Below, one piece after another: positions 9,577 to 20,157 of a DNA stretch of 46,538 nt. The DNA is from Isosphaeraceae bacterium (GTDB lineage Bacteria; Planctomycetota; Planctomycetia; Isosphaerales; Isosphaeraceae), in NCBI GenBank assembly GCA_031291845.1, contig JARLIH010000204.1:1-46538 (forward strand), written 5' to 3'. Both the position numbers and the translations under genes were made by a program. The stretch's first letter is position 1; the number at the start of each line of letters is the position of its first letter. The notes beneath the pieces were generated by a model that ran no database searches, was not told where the DNA came from, and was given only the letters and a program-made list of their open reading frames with translations.

Positions 9577-10100
9577 AGGGGGGTCCTGGCAAAAGAAGGC
9601 AGCCCGCCTTCTTAAACGTTGCGCCATCGTGGACGTGGGGGCTAGCCGATCTCGAGCCTCGCCCAGCGAGACCGAGGTGGGCGACGAGTCTTCTCTTGTA
9701 TTGGTCCGAATTGCGCACCGCCGACGCTCGCGTGCCCAAGCGAAGCGCGCACCCTCAATGCCGCGTTCGCCGACTCAGCACACGAGATGTACTACATCCG
9801 GACGAGTTACTGAATTCAGCCATGTTCAAAAGGGCAAACCCTACCGTGCCCTATTTGGCTCGGCGGCTTCACTCGGGGGGAGGAACTTCGGCCGAATCCG
9901 TACTTGCTAAGAGTTACACAGCCCAGAGTGGGATTGCAAGTGTTTTCTTAGGTAAGTGGAACGTGTCACACGCGCTCGATTTTCAACGTTCCAGATCGAT
10001 GTGTTTGGTTCATCCGGCGGAAGGGCACGGGGGTTGGAAAAGGCGTACATGCTGATTCCACTTGGTGTTGCGAAAAAGAGCCGCAAGCCGGTAGGTAAGC
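9577..10100. other. Intergenic region with no recognised gene
   Basis: This stretch separates the minus-strand sigma gene from the transposase remnant. The reading frames crossing it have no recognisable product. A promoter for the sigma gene should lie in its left part, but I could not pick one out with confidence. Confidence 0.4.
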
Positions 10101-10550
10101 ATGTTCACGAGTGCGTTGTGCCACGGATTCGCCGTACGCGGCTACAAATACATCCGCACCGAATACCAGGGTGGACAGGCCATCTTTACCCTCGAGCGGG
10201 AACCCGGGAGCTACCGTCGCTCCGCCAGCGACTGCGCCCAAACCCAACCGCGTGAACGGGTCGAGCGGCGCTTCCGATCCCTTTCCATCGGCAGCCGCCC
10301 CACCTTCGTAGTCCTGCCGATTCCTCGCGTCGAATGCTCGGCCTGTGGCGTCATGCGGCAGTCCAAAGTCCCCTTCGCCGACCCGCGATGCAGCGATGCC
10401 TCCACGTTCTAGGGATACGCCTTGGAACAAGGACGCCGCACGACCATCCGGGACGTGGCCAACCATCAGGATGGGAGCGAGGACATGATCAAGGGCGTCC
10501 GCGATCTCCATCACGACTCGCGGTTTCGGCTCAAACGGCCGACCAGGAAC
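10101..10550 (+). pseudogene. Decayed, truncated ISL3-family transposase
   Basis: The frame starts at ATG 10101 and reads like the N-terminal zinc-binding and linker part of planctomycete ISL3 transposases: RGYKYIRTEYQGGQAIF, then RRFRSLSIGSRP, VVLPIPRVECSACG and VPFADPR. After an in-frame TAG at 10410-10412 the same frame continues with TTIRDVANH, DMIKGV and DLHHDSRFRLKRP. Similarity stops near 10550, so only about 150 of the usual 400 or more residues remain, without the DDE catalytic core. The first CxxC of the zinc-binding segment is also damaged (YRRSAS where YRCSAC is expected). The gene cannot produce a working enzyme. The comparison with ISL3 is from memory of the family and was not computed. 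Confidence 0.75.
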
Positions 10551-10555
10551 GGCGT

Positions 10556-10646
10556 TGGGTACCATGCCCACGTCTTTGGTGGGCATGCACCCAGCTGCCG
10601 GCTCGGCCCGTGGAACTTGCCCACGAAGACGTGGGCATGGCACCCA
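10556..10646. repeat. Nested palindromic element at the transposase break point
   Basis: Left arm 10556-10585 and right arm 10618-10646 are inverted copies, beginning TGGGTACCATGCCCACG and TGGGTGCCATGCCCACG when both are read inward. They differ by one substitution and a small change at the arm tip, and they flank a 32-base spacer. Each arm is itself a hairpin: TGCCCACG-AAGA-CGTGGGCA on the right, and a seven-pair version on the left. The size and structure suggest a REP- or MITE-like repeat. It lies exactly where the ISL3 similarity ends. Confidence 0.7.
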
Positions 10647-10795
10647 GACCACCGGCTTCGCGCAAGGGATGACCGGTGGGGATCAGCGAGGAGTGTCTCC
10701 TTTTCTACATCTTTTTCGGTTTTCGGGATAAGCCGGGCCGTTACGGTACATTAACAGGCAGACTATGACGCCTGATGTGCCGGGGAGACGGGGCC

Positions 10796-12694
10796 GTGAT
10801 CTGGAAGACCCAAGGGGCGGTGCGACGGCAGTTCGGGGTACTGTTCGAGGAGGGTTCGCTCGGGGGTTGGGACGATGGAGCGCTGCTCGACCGGTTTCTT
10901 GCCCGGAGGGATGCGACCGCCGAGGCTGCTTTCGCGGCCGTGGTAGAGCGGCACGGGCCGATGGTCCTGCGGGTCTGCAACGCGGCACTCGGCGACGAGC
11001 ACGAGGCGCGCGACGCGTTCCAGGCCGTCTTCCTCGTGCTGGCCCGGAAGGCTCGGACCGTCCGGACTTGCGAAACGGTTGGGCCGTGGCTGTACGGAGT
11101 CGCCTGGCGGGTCGCGTCGCGCGTCCGTGCGGCGAACGCGAGGCGGCGTCGTCACGAGCGGAGGGCCGCCGGGATGGCTCCGCGTTGGGTCGAGGAGAGC
11201 CTTCCCCAGGGGGACGCCGACGTCCTGCTCTATGAAGAAGTCAACCGGCTCCCTGCTGGGTTCCGCGAGGCCGTGATCCTTTGCGACCTGGAGGGCCTGA
11301 CCACCGACCAGGCGGCCGAGCATCTCGGGACGCCGGTGGGGACGGTCCGAAGCCGTCTCCACCGGGGTCGCGACCGGCTGCGTGCCAGGCTCCTTCGGCG
11401 CGGGCTCGCGCCGGCGGCCGTGGGAGCGGCATTGGCGACGGCGTCCACATCGGCCGCCACTGTCCCGACCGTGCTGGCGGAATCCACCGTTGCGTTGGCC
11501 GTCGAGTGGTGCCGGGCCGGCGCGGTCCCGACCTCACTCGCGTGGCTTGTAAAGGGGGGGCGGCTCGCCATGTGCATGAAGAGCATCGCGACGGCGGCAC
11601 TCGTGCTCGGGCTCGTCGCCGGTCTTGGCGGACTGGTCGGCAAGGGTTCCGACGACCGGCCGGGCCTGGAGGACAAGCCCAAGCTGAGCGTCTCGGTTGC
11701 CGCGCGGAAAGCCGGCGCCGGCACACCGAACGACGGCGTAAATCCGGCTGTGCCGGTACCGGCCGCGGCCCGGTCGGACCACGACCGTCTCCAGGGGACG
11801 TGGTCGGTGATCAAGGCGACGGTCAATGGCCGGGAGCTTGCCGCGCCCAACGTGCTGCTGGCGCCGATGACGTTCAAGGACGACACGGTCGAGTTCGGCC
11901 CGTTCGGCAACCCTCCCGTGAAAAACCGCTACCGGTTCCGCGTTGACCCGGAGGGGGAGCCACGGGCGCTCCGGACCGTCCGCGAGGGGGCCAACCCGAG
12001 ATGGTGGCTCTATGAGCTTCGCGGAGACAAGCTGCGCACGGCGGCCTGGCTGTCGCTTGATGACACGAGGCGGCCGCGCGGCTTCGACGACAACGACGGC
12101 GGCGAGTCCCTGTTGATTCTCGAACTGGTCCGCGAACCCGGCCCGACGGGTGCTCCGGGGCCCGGCGGCCCGGCGACCGGGACGGACGGCCTCTCGCCGA
12201 AGGACTTTGGGACCGGCCCATCCGCGCCGGCGGTCCCGTCCCGTTCGTCCGCGGCGGCTCCAGCCAATGATGAGTTTGGCCAGCTCGAGGGAACCTGGAC
12301 GGTCATCGCGCGCGAGGAGAACGGCGTGGGTCTCCCGGACGGCCCTCAGGCCACGGTTCGGATCGCCGGCAACACGATCGTCACGTGCGACCCGACGGCC
12401 GGGGCCGACGACGTTCGGATCGAGACTTTCTCAATCGTTAGGGCCACAGAGCCACCCTCGATCGTCATCAGCGGCGCGGCCAAAGAACGGCAGAAGCCGG
12501 GGTTCATGGGGATCTACCGGGTCGACGGCGCGGTGCTGCTGCTCTGTCTCGACATCGGCGGGAGGGGCCGGCCGACCGAGTTCGACACGAAGCCCGGCTC
12601 GGGGCGGCGCCTGATCGTGCTCCGACGAAAACAGCCCGGGAGCTCGGAGCCGGCCACACCGGCGCCCTCGTCGATCGATCGCCAAGGCCCCTAA
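10796..12694 (+). CDS. ECF sigma factor fused to a membrane segment and two TIGR03067-like domains
   Basis: This is a 632-residue protein from a GTG start that has GGGGAG eight bases upstream. An ATG at 10775 would add seven residues but lies before that site. Residues about 20-95 carry sigma region 2 ([33 protein letters not shown]). Residues about 147-196 carry region 4 ([19 protein letters not shown], then [14 protein letters not shown]). One hydrophobic segment lies at about 262-283. Two TIGR03067-like domains follow at about 328-443 ([10 protein letters not shown]) and 495-608 ([10 protein letters not shown]), joined by a Pro/Gly-rich linker. In this planctomycete arrangement the C-terminal part probably lies outside the membrane and may sense a signal or hold the sigma domain inactive, replacing a separate anti-sigma factor. 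The domain order is seen; the mechanism is inferred. Confidence 0.9.
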   Translation: MIWKTQGAVRRQFGVLFEEGSLGGWDDGALLDRFLARRDATAEAAFAAVVERHGPMVLRVCNAALGDEHEARDAFQAVFLVLARKARTVRTCETVGPWLYGVAWRVASRVRAANARRRRHERRAAGMAPRWVEESLPQGDADVLLYEEVNRLPAGFREAVILCDLEGLTTDQAAEHLGTPVGTVRSRLHRGRDRLRARLLRRGLAPAAVGAALATASTSAATVPTVLAESTVALAVEWCRAGAVPTSLAWLVKGGRLAMCMKSIATAALVLGLVAGLGGLVGKGSDDRPGLEDKPKLSVSVAARKAGAGTPNDGVNPAVPVPAAARSDHDRLQGTWSVIKATVNGRELAAPNVLLAPMTFKDDTVEFGPFGNPPVKNRYRFRVDPEGEPRALRTVREGANPRWWLYELRGDKLRTAAWLSLDDTRRPRGFDDNDGGESLLILELVREPGPTGAPGPGGPATGTDGLSPKDFGTGPSAPAVPSRSSAAAPANDEFGQLEGTWTVIAREENGVGLPDGPQATVRIAGNTIVTCDPTAGADDVRIETFSIVRATEPPSIVISGAAKERQKPGFMGIYRVDGAVLLLCLDIGGRGRPTEFDTKPGSGRRLIVLRRKQPGSSEPATPAPSSIDRQGP

Positions 12695-13004
12695 TCCTGG
12701 CGGGCCGCCCAGGGGACGAATGCGGGACGCCGCGAGAGAGAAAAGGACGGAACGCGAGACACTCCTCACCGTCCTTCGTCCGACACTTCGCGCGTGGGTT
12801 TGGGGGCCGCGTGCCGAGCCGGTGGCAGAGCGCATGCCCGCGAAGATGCGGGCGCGGCACTCAGGACCGTTCTCACGCAACGGTTGGAGCCGAAGCCGCC
12901 AGCCGTGGCGGAGATCAGCGAGCCAAGTCATGGCGTTCGCTCTGGGGGAGATGGACACGCGGCAGTCGAGTACGACGTTCGCCGAACCAGGATCGCATCG
13001 CGGT
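12695..13004. other. Convergent intergenic region, no gene recognised
   Basis: This lies between the plus-strand sigma fusion gene and a minus-strand small gene, so it should contain the ends of both transcripts. A short CCTGG/CCAGG stem follows the sigma gene stop but is too weak to call a terminator. Reading frames crossing it look like antisense noise. Confidence 0.4.
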
Positions 13005-13286
13005 TTAGAACCCGATGCTCGTGAGCGCGGCGATCAGCCCGCGCACGCCCTTGGGGCGTGCTGGGGGCGTCATGCACTTGCGGAACAAGTCTTCGAGCGG
13101 CCGACGGTAGCTCCAGTCGTCGCTCAAATGGCACAGCCTGTCGAAGTCCGCCTTACTCATGAAACCGCGGAAATAGAGCCGGCGGGAATCCGCGTCAAAC
13201 TGAATTCGGTCGTTCAGGTCGGGGGGAAATTGCAGCTCGGGGGGAAGTCTGTCCAGGGTGACGAAGTGATCCACTGGACCCTCCAT
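13005..13286 (-). CDS. Small conserved-looking hypothetical protein
   Basis: This is a 93-residue soluble protein with no signal peptide or membrane segment. Its sequence reads as a structured small domain: DRLPPELQFPPDL, DRIQFDADSRRL, YFRGFMSKADFDRL and DWSYRRPLEDLFRKC. I do not know its function, but this pattern is familiar from unnamed planctomycete proteins, which is why I prefer this strand to the longer arginine-rich frame opposite. The ATG at 13286 has only a weak AGAG upstream. It lies 80 bases downstream of bluB on the same strand, so it may be the last gene of the hemE-hemG-bluB transcript. Confidence 0.72.
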   Translation of the reverse strand: MEGPVDHFVTLDRLPPELQFPPDLNDRIQFDADSRRLYFRGFMSKADFDRLCHLSDDWSYRRPLEDLFRKCMTPPARPKGVRGLIAALTSIGF

Positions 13287-13366
13287 CGATTGCTCTGGGG
13301 TGAGACATCGTGGTGCGAATGGCCTATCAAAGATTCATACCATCCACTCGGGCGTGACGCAACAAC

Positions 13367-15561
<2,195 letters not shown>

Positions 15562-15753
15562 GAGTCTCGCTCCTCAATGCCACCGTGGGGTGCCGCTACG
15601 GTCTCCGCAGCGAGCGCGTCCGCGAGCCTACGGCATATCCGGGTGCTCGGCGGAACTCAAGAAAAAACAGAGGAACGTCGCGGCCCTGAGGCCGGGCCGG
15701 ACCGTAGTCGATTATAACGCGGCCGCGCCCCGCCCGCGACTTGGCGAACTTGC

Positions 15754-16812
15754 CTATACCGGACGACGATAGTCGTGCACGAGGTCCACCAGCGCCAGCA
15801 CGTGATCAACCGGGGTGTGAGGAAGGATCCCGTGCCCGAGGTTGAAGATATGGCCGGGGCGGCCCGCCGCCTCCTCGAGCACCCGGCGCGTCTGGCGAGC
15901 GATCTCGTCCCGCGGGGCGAACAGGACGACGGGGTCGAGGTTTCCCTGCAGCGCGACACCGTCACCCAGCCGCCGGCGCGCGGCGTCGACCGGCACCCGC
16001 CAGTCGAGCCCGATGACGTCCCCTCCGGCGTCGCGTTGCAGCTCGAGGAGCGAGCCCGTGTCGGTCCCGAAGTGGATCACCGGGACGTCCGGAGTGAGCC
16101 GAGCAAAGAGCCGGCGCATGTGCGGCTGCACGAAGCGCGCGTAGTCCGACGGGCTCAGGTTGCCGACCCAGCTATCAAAAAGCTGCAAGGCCTGGGCGCC
16201 TGCCGCCGCCTGAGCGTTCAGGTAGCCTGCTGTCGCGTCGACGAGCCGCTCGAGCAGGGCGTTCCACGCGCCGGGATCGCGGTACATGAAAGCCTTGGCT
16301 TGCTCGTAATGGCGTGACCCACCCCCCTCGATCGCATAGCAGGCCAGCGTGAACGGGGCGCCGGCGAACCCGATCAACGGCGTTTCGGGGCGTAGCGCTG
16401 CGCGGATGGAACGTACCGCCTCGAACACGTACGCGAGCGGAGACGGATCCGCCAGCGGTCTCACCCGATCGACGTCCGCAGCCTCCCGAACCGGGTTGTG
16501 AATGACGGGCCCCTCGCCTTTCGCGAACTCGAGGTCGAACCCGAGGGGCTGCAAGATCAAGAGGATGTCGGCGAACAGGATCGCCGCGTCGACACCGAGG
16601 CGTTCCGCGGCCGTGACCGTGACTTCGGTCGCCAAGTCCGGGTTCTTGCACAGTTCGAGGAACGATACCTTGGCTCGAACCTCCCGGTATTCGGGCATAT
16701 AACGACCCGCCTGACGCATCAGCCAGATGGGTGTTACCGCAGTCGGCTCACGACGGCACGCTTTCAGGAACGGGCTGTCATACCAAGGCGGAGCGGGAGC
16801 AGTCGTTGTCAT
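15754..16812 (-). CDS. hemE: Uroporphyrinogen decarboxylase
   Basis: HemE removes four carboxyl groups from uroporphyrinogen III to give coproporphyrinogen III in the cytoplasm. The 352-residue length is normal. The substrate-binding signature PIWLMRQAGRYMPEYR lies near residue 30. Other conserved blocks include ILFADILL, GFAGAPFTLA, FDSWVGNLSP, HFGTDTG, GLDWRVP, LQGNLDP and FNLGHGILPHTPVDHV. I chose the ATG at 16812; a TTG directly before it would add one residue. The upstream Shine-Dalgarno site is weak (GGA). This is the first gene of the minus-strand cluster with hemG and bluB, all acting on tetrapyrroles. Confidence 0.96.
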   Translation of the reverse strand: MTTTAPAPPWYDSPFLKACRREPTAVTPIWLMRQAGRYMPEYREVRAKVSFLELCKNPDLATEVTVTAAERLGVDAAILFADILLILQPLGFDLEFAKGEGPVIHNPVREAADVDRVRPLADPSPLAYVFEAVRSIRAALRPETPLIGFAGAPFTLACYAIEGGGSRHYEQAKAFMYRDPGAWNALLERLVDATAGYLNAQAAAGAQALQLFDSWVGNLSPSDYARFVQPHMRRLFARLTPDVPVIHFGTDTGSLLELQRDAGGDVIGLDWRVPVDAARRRLGDGVALQGNLDPVVLFAPRDEIARQTRRVLEEAAGRPGHIFNLGHGILPHTPVDHVLALVDLVHDYRRPV

Positions 16813-17241
16813 CAATGATCCGGGTTGGACAGTGAGCGGCCGTAAAACGCGTAGTGTACGCGACTCGGCAGCGTCGGGAAAAGTCTCCGGACCAAAGCGG
16901 CGTGTTTCCGGGGTAGGCTTGGCTCGCCCGCAGGCGTAGAATCCTCAGTGTGAGCCAGTTCTTCGCATGTGCCCATCAAAGATCCCCGGTGAGCGCCACG
17001 GACGGGCCGAAAGCCCTGGGTTGCGCCCGGCGGCGTCGTTCTTTTCGACAGCACGAAGCGACGCGGCCCGTGTGCGCCGCAAACTTCACGGTCGCCGGGC
17101 CAGGCTCACGCCTGCGCCGGTTGGGGCTCGAGAGACTGCGCTGGCCGCGTCGGGGTGACGCGGCGCGGAAAGGGCTGCGTACGGAGATCGCCGGCGCCCT
17201 CCGTCTGCCATACGATTGTTGTTTGTCGGAGCGATGGACCG
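16813..17241. other. Divergent promoter region between hemE and the LOG-family gene
   Basis: The two flanking genes point away from each other, so both promoters should be here. I found no convincing -35/-10 pair, riboswitch or RNA gene. The right part can be read as coding in frame with the LOG gene from a TTG at 17155, but that extension is cysteine- and arginine-rich and unlike the family. Confidence 0.4.
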
Positions 17242-18168
17242 ATGAGTGAGAAAGAAGTGAGGAACGGTGTCGAGGCGGCGGAGTCACACTCTTCCGGATC
17301 CGTGACGCCGTCTTTGTCGCGCCGGATTCTCGAACCGGAGCGATCATCCAAGGGGCCCGATCGGCGCCGCACGGCTGATGAAGGCCTGCTGAACCGTCCC
17401 ACTCCCTCGGTCATCCAGCCGAGGGCCCCCGAGCTCGGCGACTTCGTCCACACCGACCCCTGGCGCGTGCTTCGGATCCAATCCGAGTTCGTCTACGGGA
17501 TCAACGCCCTCGCCGAAGTCGGCGCGGCGATCGCGGTCTTCGGCTCGGCCCGCGTTCACCCGCAGTCCGAGTCGTACGCGCAGGCCATGCGTCTCGGCCG
17601 CATGCTGGCCGAGGCGGGGTTTGCCGTGATTACGGGCGGCGGACCGGGCGTCATGGAAGCCGCGAACCGGGGGGCTTTCGAGTCGCGTGGACTGTCCGTC
17701 GGATGTAATATCGAGCTCCCGTTCGAACAGAAGACAAATAGCTACATCCATCTATCGCTGAATTTCCGCTACTTTTTCGTGCGGAAGACGATGTTCGTCA
17801 AGTACTCGAATGGATTCGTGATCTTTCCCGGCGGGTTCGGCACGCTCGATGAGCTGTTCGAGGCTTTGACCCTCGTTCAGACGCGCAAGATCCAGCGCTT
17901 CCCGATCGTTTTGTATGATTCGGCGTACTGGAAGGGATTGCTCGATTGGGTCAAAGGCACACAGCTCACCGCGGGAACGATTTCGCCCGAAGACCTGAAC
18001 CTGCTGGTCGTGACCGACTCGCTCGAGGAAGCCCGCGACGTGATGGTGGACTGCTACAACACGCGCTGCTGGACGACCTGGAAGCGGTCGGAGGGCGCAC
18101 ATCTGGATTCGGACCCGCCGGGCGCGCCGGCGACGGCCCCCGACCCGGGAAAGTTCGACGCTCAATAG
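17242..18168 (+). CDS. LOG family protein (TIGR00730, Rossmann fold)
   Basis: This is a 308-residue cytoplasmic protein of the LOG/lysine decarboxylase-like family, whose studied members cleave ribose 5-phosphate from cytokinin riboside monophosphates or other nucleotides. The key motifs are GGGPGVMEAANRGA at about residue 132 and PGGFGTLDE at about 196, which bind the nucleotide and hold the catalytic Arg/Glu pair. GSARVHPQS marks the first Rossmann strand. The N-terminal 75 residues are variable and polar, and the C-terminus ends in a Pro/Asp-rich tail. The ATG at 17242 has GGAG about ten bases upstream. The true substrate here is unknown; a housekeeping role in nucleotide salvage is plausible. 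Confidence 0.9.
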   Translation: MSEKEVRNGVEAAESHSSGSVTPSLSRRILEPERSSKGPDRRRTADEGLLNRPTPSVIQPRAPELGDFVHTDPWRVLRIQSEFVYGINALAEVGAAIAVFGSARVHPQSESYAQAMRLGRMLAEAGFAVITGGGPGVMEAANRGAFESRGLSVGCNIELPFEQKTNSYIHLSLNFRYFFVRKTMFVKYSNGFVIFPGGFGTLDELFEALTLVQTRKIQRFPIVLYDSAYWKGLLDWVKGTQLTAGTISPEDLNLLVVTDSLEEARDVMVDCYNTRCWTTWKRSEGAHLDSDPPGAPATAPDPGKFDAQ

Positions 18169-18292
18169 CGTCATAGATCACCTGGGGCCTGCGCAAGACT
18201 TGTACCACGTGGGGGAACTGCTATTCTGAAGTTGTGTGCCGAGGGAGATACCGGCGACCACGCCGATCGGACGAGGGTGGCGAGCATTGTCC

Positions 18293-19492
18293 ATGGAATC
18301 GAGCCAGCAAGAAGAGATACAAACCGCCACGTTCGACGACCTGGACGCCACGCTCCGCGGCGCCGGCGCCGAGGCGGCGATCGACCAGTTGGTGCAGCAT
18401 CTCGAGCAAACTCGTGAGTACCGGGCGCTCCTCGACGCGCTGCTGCTGAAGGCCCGCCACGAGCTGGGGCTGCCGCTCGTGCCCGTCGGGCCGCTTTCCA
18501 ACTTGCCCGAGCCGGCGCGCACGCGCTACGAGGACCGTTACGTCGACGCGATTCGGTCGGTCGGTTCCAAGTTGCTCGCCTCCGGCGACCTGCCTTCGGC
18601 CTGGTCGTACTTTCGGGCGATCGGAGAGCCCGAGCCGGTATCGAAGGCATTGAGCGAGTACGTGCCCGAGAGTGGGGACGAGCGGCTGGGCACGATCATT
18701 GAAGTCGCGTTCAACCAGGGGGCGAACCCGCGGAGGGGGTTCGAGCTGATTCTCGAGAACTACGGCACGTGCTCGGCCATCACCGCGTTCGAGCACCTAC
18801 CCCAGGACGAGACCACGCGTACGGCGTGCGCGGGCTTGCTGGTGCGGCAGCTCCATTCGCACCTGGTCGCCAACCTTCGGGCCGAGATCGCCCAGCGTGG
18901 CCAACCGCTGCCACCTGAGGGAACACCGATTCAGGGCCTGCTCGCGGGACGAGATTGGCTCTTCAGCGACGAGGCGTACCATATCGACGTCTCACACCTC
19001 GGAGCGACGGTCCGGCTTGCGCCGATCCTGGCGGACCACTCGATTATCGCGCTCGCGGTGGAGCTGACGGATTACGGCCGGTGCCTCTCGGAGCGGCATC
19101 GCTATGAGGGGGAGCCGCCGTTTGAGCGGACGTACGAAGATCACGCGGTTTACCTGCGCGCAGTGCTCGGGCAAGACGTTGACGCGGCGATCGCGCACTT
19201 CCGGGCCAAAATCGCGCAGGGGGACAATGGGGGGCCCGCGGAGAGCTACGCGGCGCAGGTCCTTGTCGGCCTGCTCGTGCGGCTGAACCGGCTGGACGAG
19301 GCGATCGACGTCGCCGCCGAGCACCTGGCGTTGTTGCCCGAGTCGGCCCTCATGTGTCCGAGCGTCGCGCAACTCTGCCAGAGGGCGGGCCAGCCGGACC
19401 GGTTGGCCCACATCGCCAGGGAGCACGGTGACCTCGTGAACTACGCGGCCGCAATCCTGCAAAACGGTGTGCCCGAACGTCTGCCTTCCTGA
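18293..19492 (+). CDS. Uncharacterised helical, TPR-like protein
   Basis: The product is 399 residues and I do not recognise the family. It is soluble and rich in Leu, Ala and Glu, with helical hairpin patterns such as AIDQLVQHLEQTREYRALLD near the start and VLVGLLVRLNRLDEAIDVA toward the end. The latter look like tetratricopeptide-type helices. There is no signal peptide or membrane segment. The ATG at 18293 gives a clean N-terminus (MESSQQEE); a GTG at 18236 in the same frame would add 19 residues without a better ribosome-binding site. It stands alone between the LOG gene and the DUF1080 gene on the same strand. Confidence 0.78.
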   Translation: MESSQQEEIQTATFDDLDATLRGAGAEAAIDQLVQHLEQTREYRALLDALLLKARHELGLPLVPVGPLSNLPEPARTRYEDRYVDAIRSVGSKLLASGDLPSAWSYFRAIGEPEPVSKALSEYVPESGDERLGTIIEVAFNQGANPRRGFELILENYGTCSAITAFEHLPQDETTRTACAGLLVRQLHSHLVANLRAEIAQRGQPLPPEGTPIQGLLAGRDWLFSDEAYHIDVSHLGATVRLAPILADHSIIALAVELTDYGRCLSERHRYEGEPPFERTYEDHAVYLRAVLGQDVDAAIAHFRAKIAQGDNGGPAESYAAQVLVGLLVRLNRLDEAIDVAAEHLALLPESALMCPSVAQLCQRAGQPDRLAHIAREHGDLVNYAAAILQNGVPERLPS

Positions 19493-19545
19493 TCGAACGC
19501 CGCAGCGCCACGTTGCCTAGCCGCGGTTCGGAGCTCGACACGGGA

Positions 19546-20157
19546 ATGCGATTCATCGACAAACGCACGATTGGGACCCTCCTCGTCCTCGCCGCCCCCC
19601 TCGTTTGGGCCGACGATTCGGGATACACCGCGCTCTTCGACGGCAAGACCCTGAGCGGATGGATTGCGGAGCGCACGGACCGCTTCGCCGTGCGCGATGG
19701 GGTCGTCGTCCAGGACGGCGGGACCGGTTGGCTTCGATCGGCCAAGCCTTATAAGGATTTTGAGTTCGAGGCCGAGTACCGTGCGCTCAAAAAGGGGGCC
19801 GATAGCGGAATCTTCTTTCGGGCCAGTTCGGCAAGCTCGTCGCAGCCCCCTTTCTGGCCCGAGAAGGGATACCAGCTCCAGGTCATCGACAGCGTCGACA
19901 GCCACCTCAAGATTTTTGGACACGGGACTGCGCCGCCGACCTACGACAGGAAGGCCGACGAGCTCGCCAAGGTGCTGAAAGGCCCGGGGGAGTGGCAGAC
20001 GATCCATCTGCGCGTCGTCGGCCGGCGGGTCGAGGTCTCGCTGAACGGCGCCCGAATTACCGTGTCGGACTCGGTCAGCCTTCCCGAAGGGTGCATCGGG
20101 ATTCAAGGGGAGAACGGTCAATTCGAATGGCGGAAGCTGAAGATCAAGTCTCTCTGA
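19546..20157 (+). CDS. Secreted DUF1080 (3-keto-disaccharide hydrolase fold) protein
   Basis: This is a 203-residue exported protein. The signal peptide covers about residues 1-22 (TIGTLLVLAAPLVWA). The DUF1080 domain follows: FDGKTLSGW, a KDFEFEAEYR strand, GADSGIFFRA, YQLQVID, and a closing GCIGIQGENGQFEWRKLKI. The fold is a concanavalin-like beta sandwich; some family members hydrolyse 3-keto-disaccharides, others may only bind glycans. Planctomycetes carry many copies. I chose the ATG at 19546 because it places the signal peptide at the N-terminus; the longer TTG frame from 19513 would not. The ribosome-binding site is weak (GGAG 12 bases away). Confidence 0.9.
   Translation: MRFIDKRTIGTLLVLAAPLVWADDSGYTALFDGKTLSGWIAERTDRFAVRDGVVVQDGGTGWLRSAKPYKDFEFEAEYRALKKGADSGIFFRASSASSSQPPFWPEKGYQLQVIDSVDSHLKIFGHGTAPPTYDRKADELAKVLKGPGEWQTIHLRVVGRRVEVSLNGARITVSDSVSLPEGCIGIQGENGQFEWRKLKIKSL

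Noticed and set aside
9966..10652. A 228-residue minus-strand frame
   Set aside because: It runs antisense to the ISL3 remnant and through the palindromic element, and has no recognisable domain.
16813..17241. A possible structured RNA or tRNA between hemE and the LOG-family gene
   Set aside because: No cloverleaf or conserved RNA motif could be folded by eye from this stretch.
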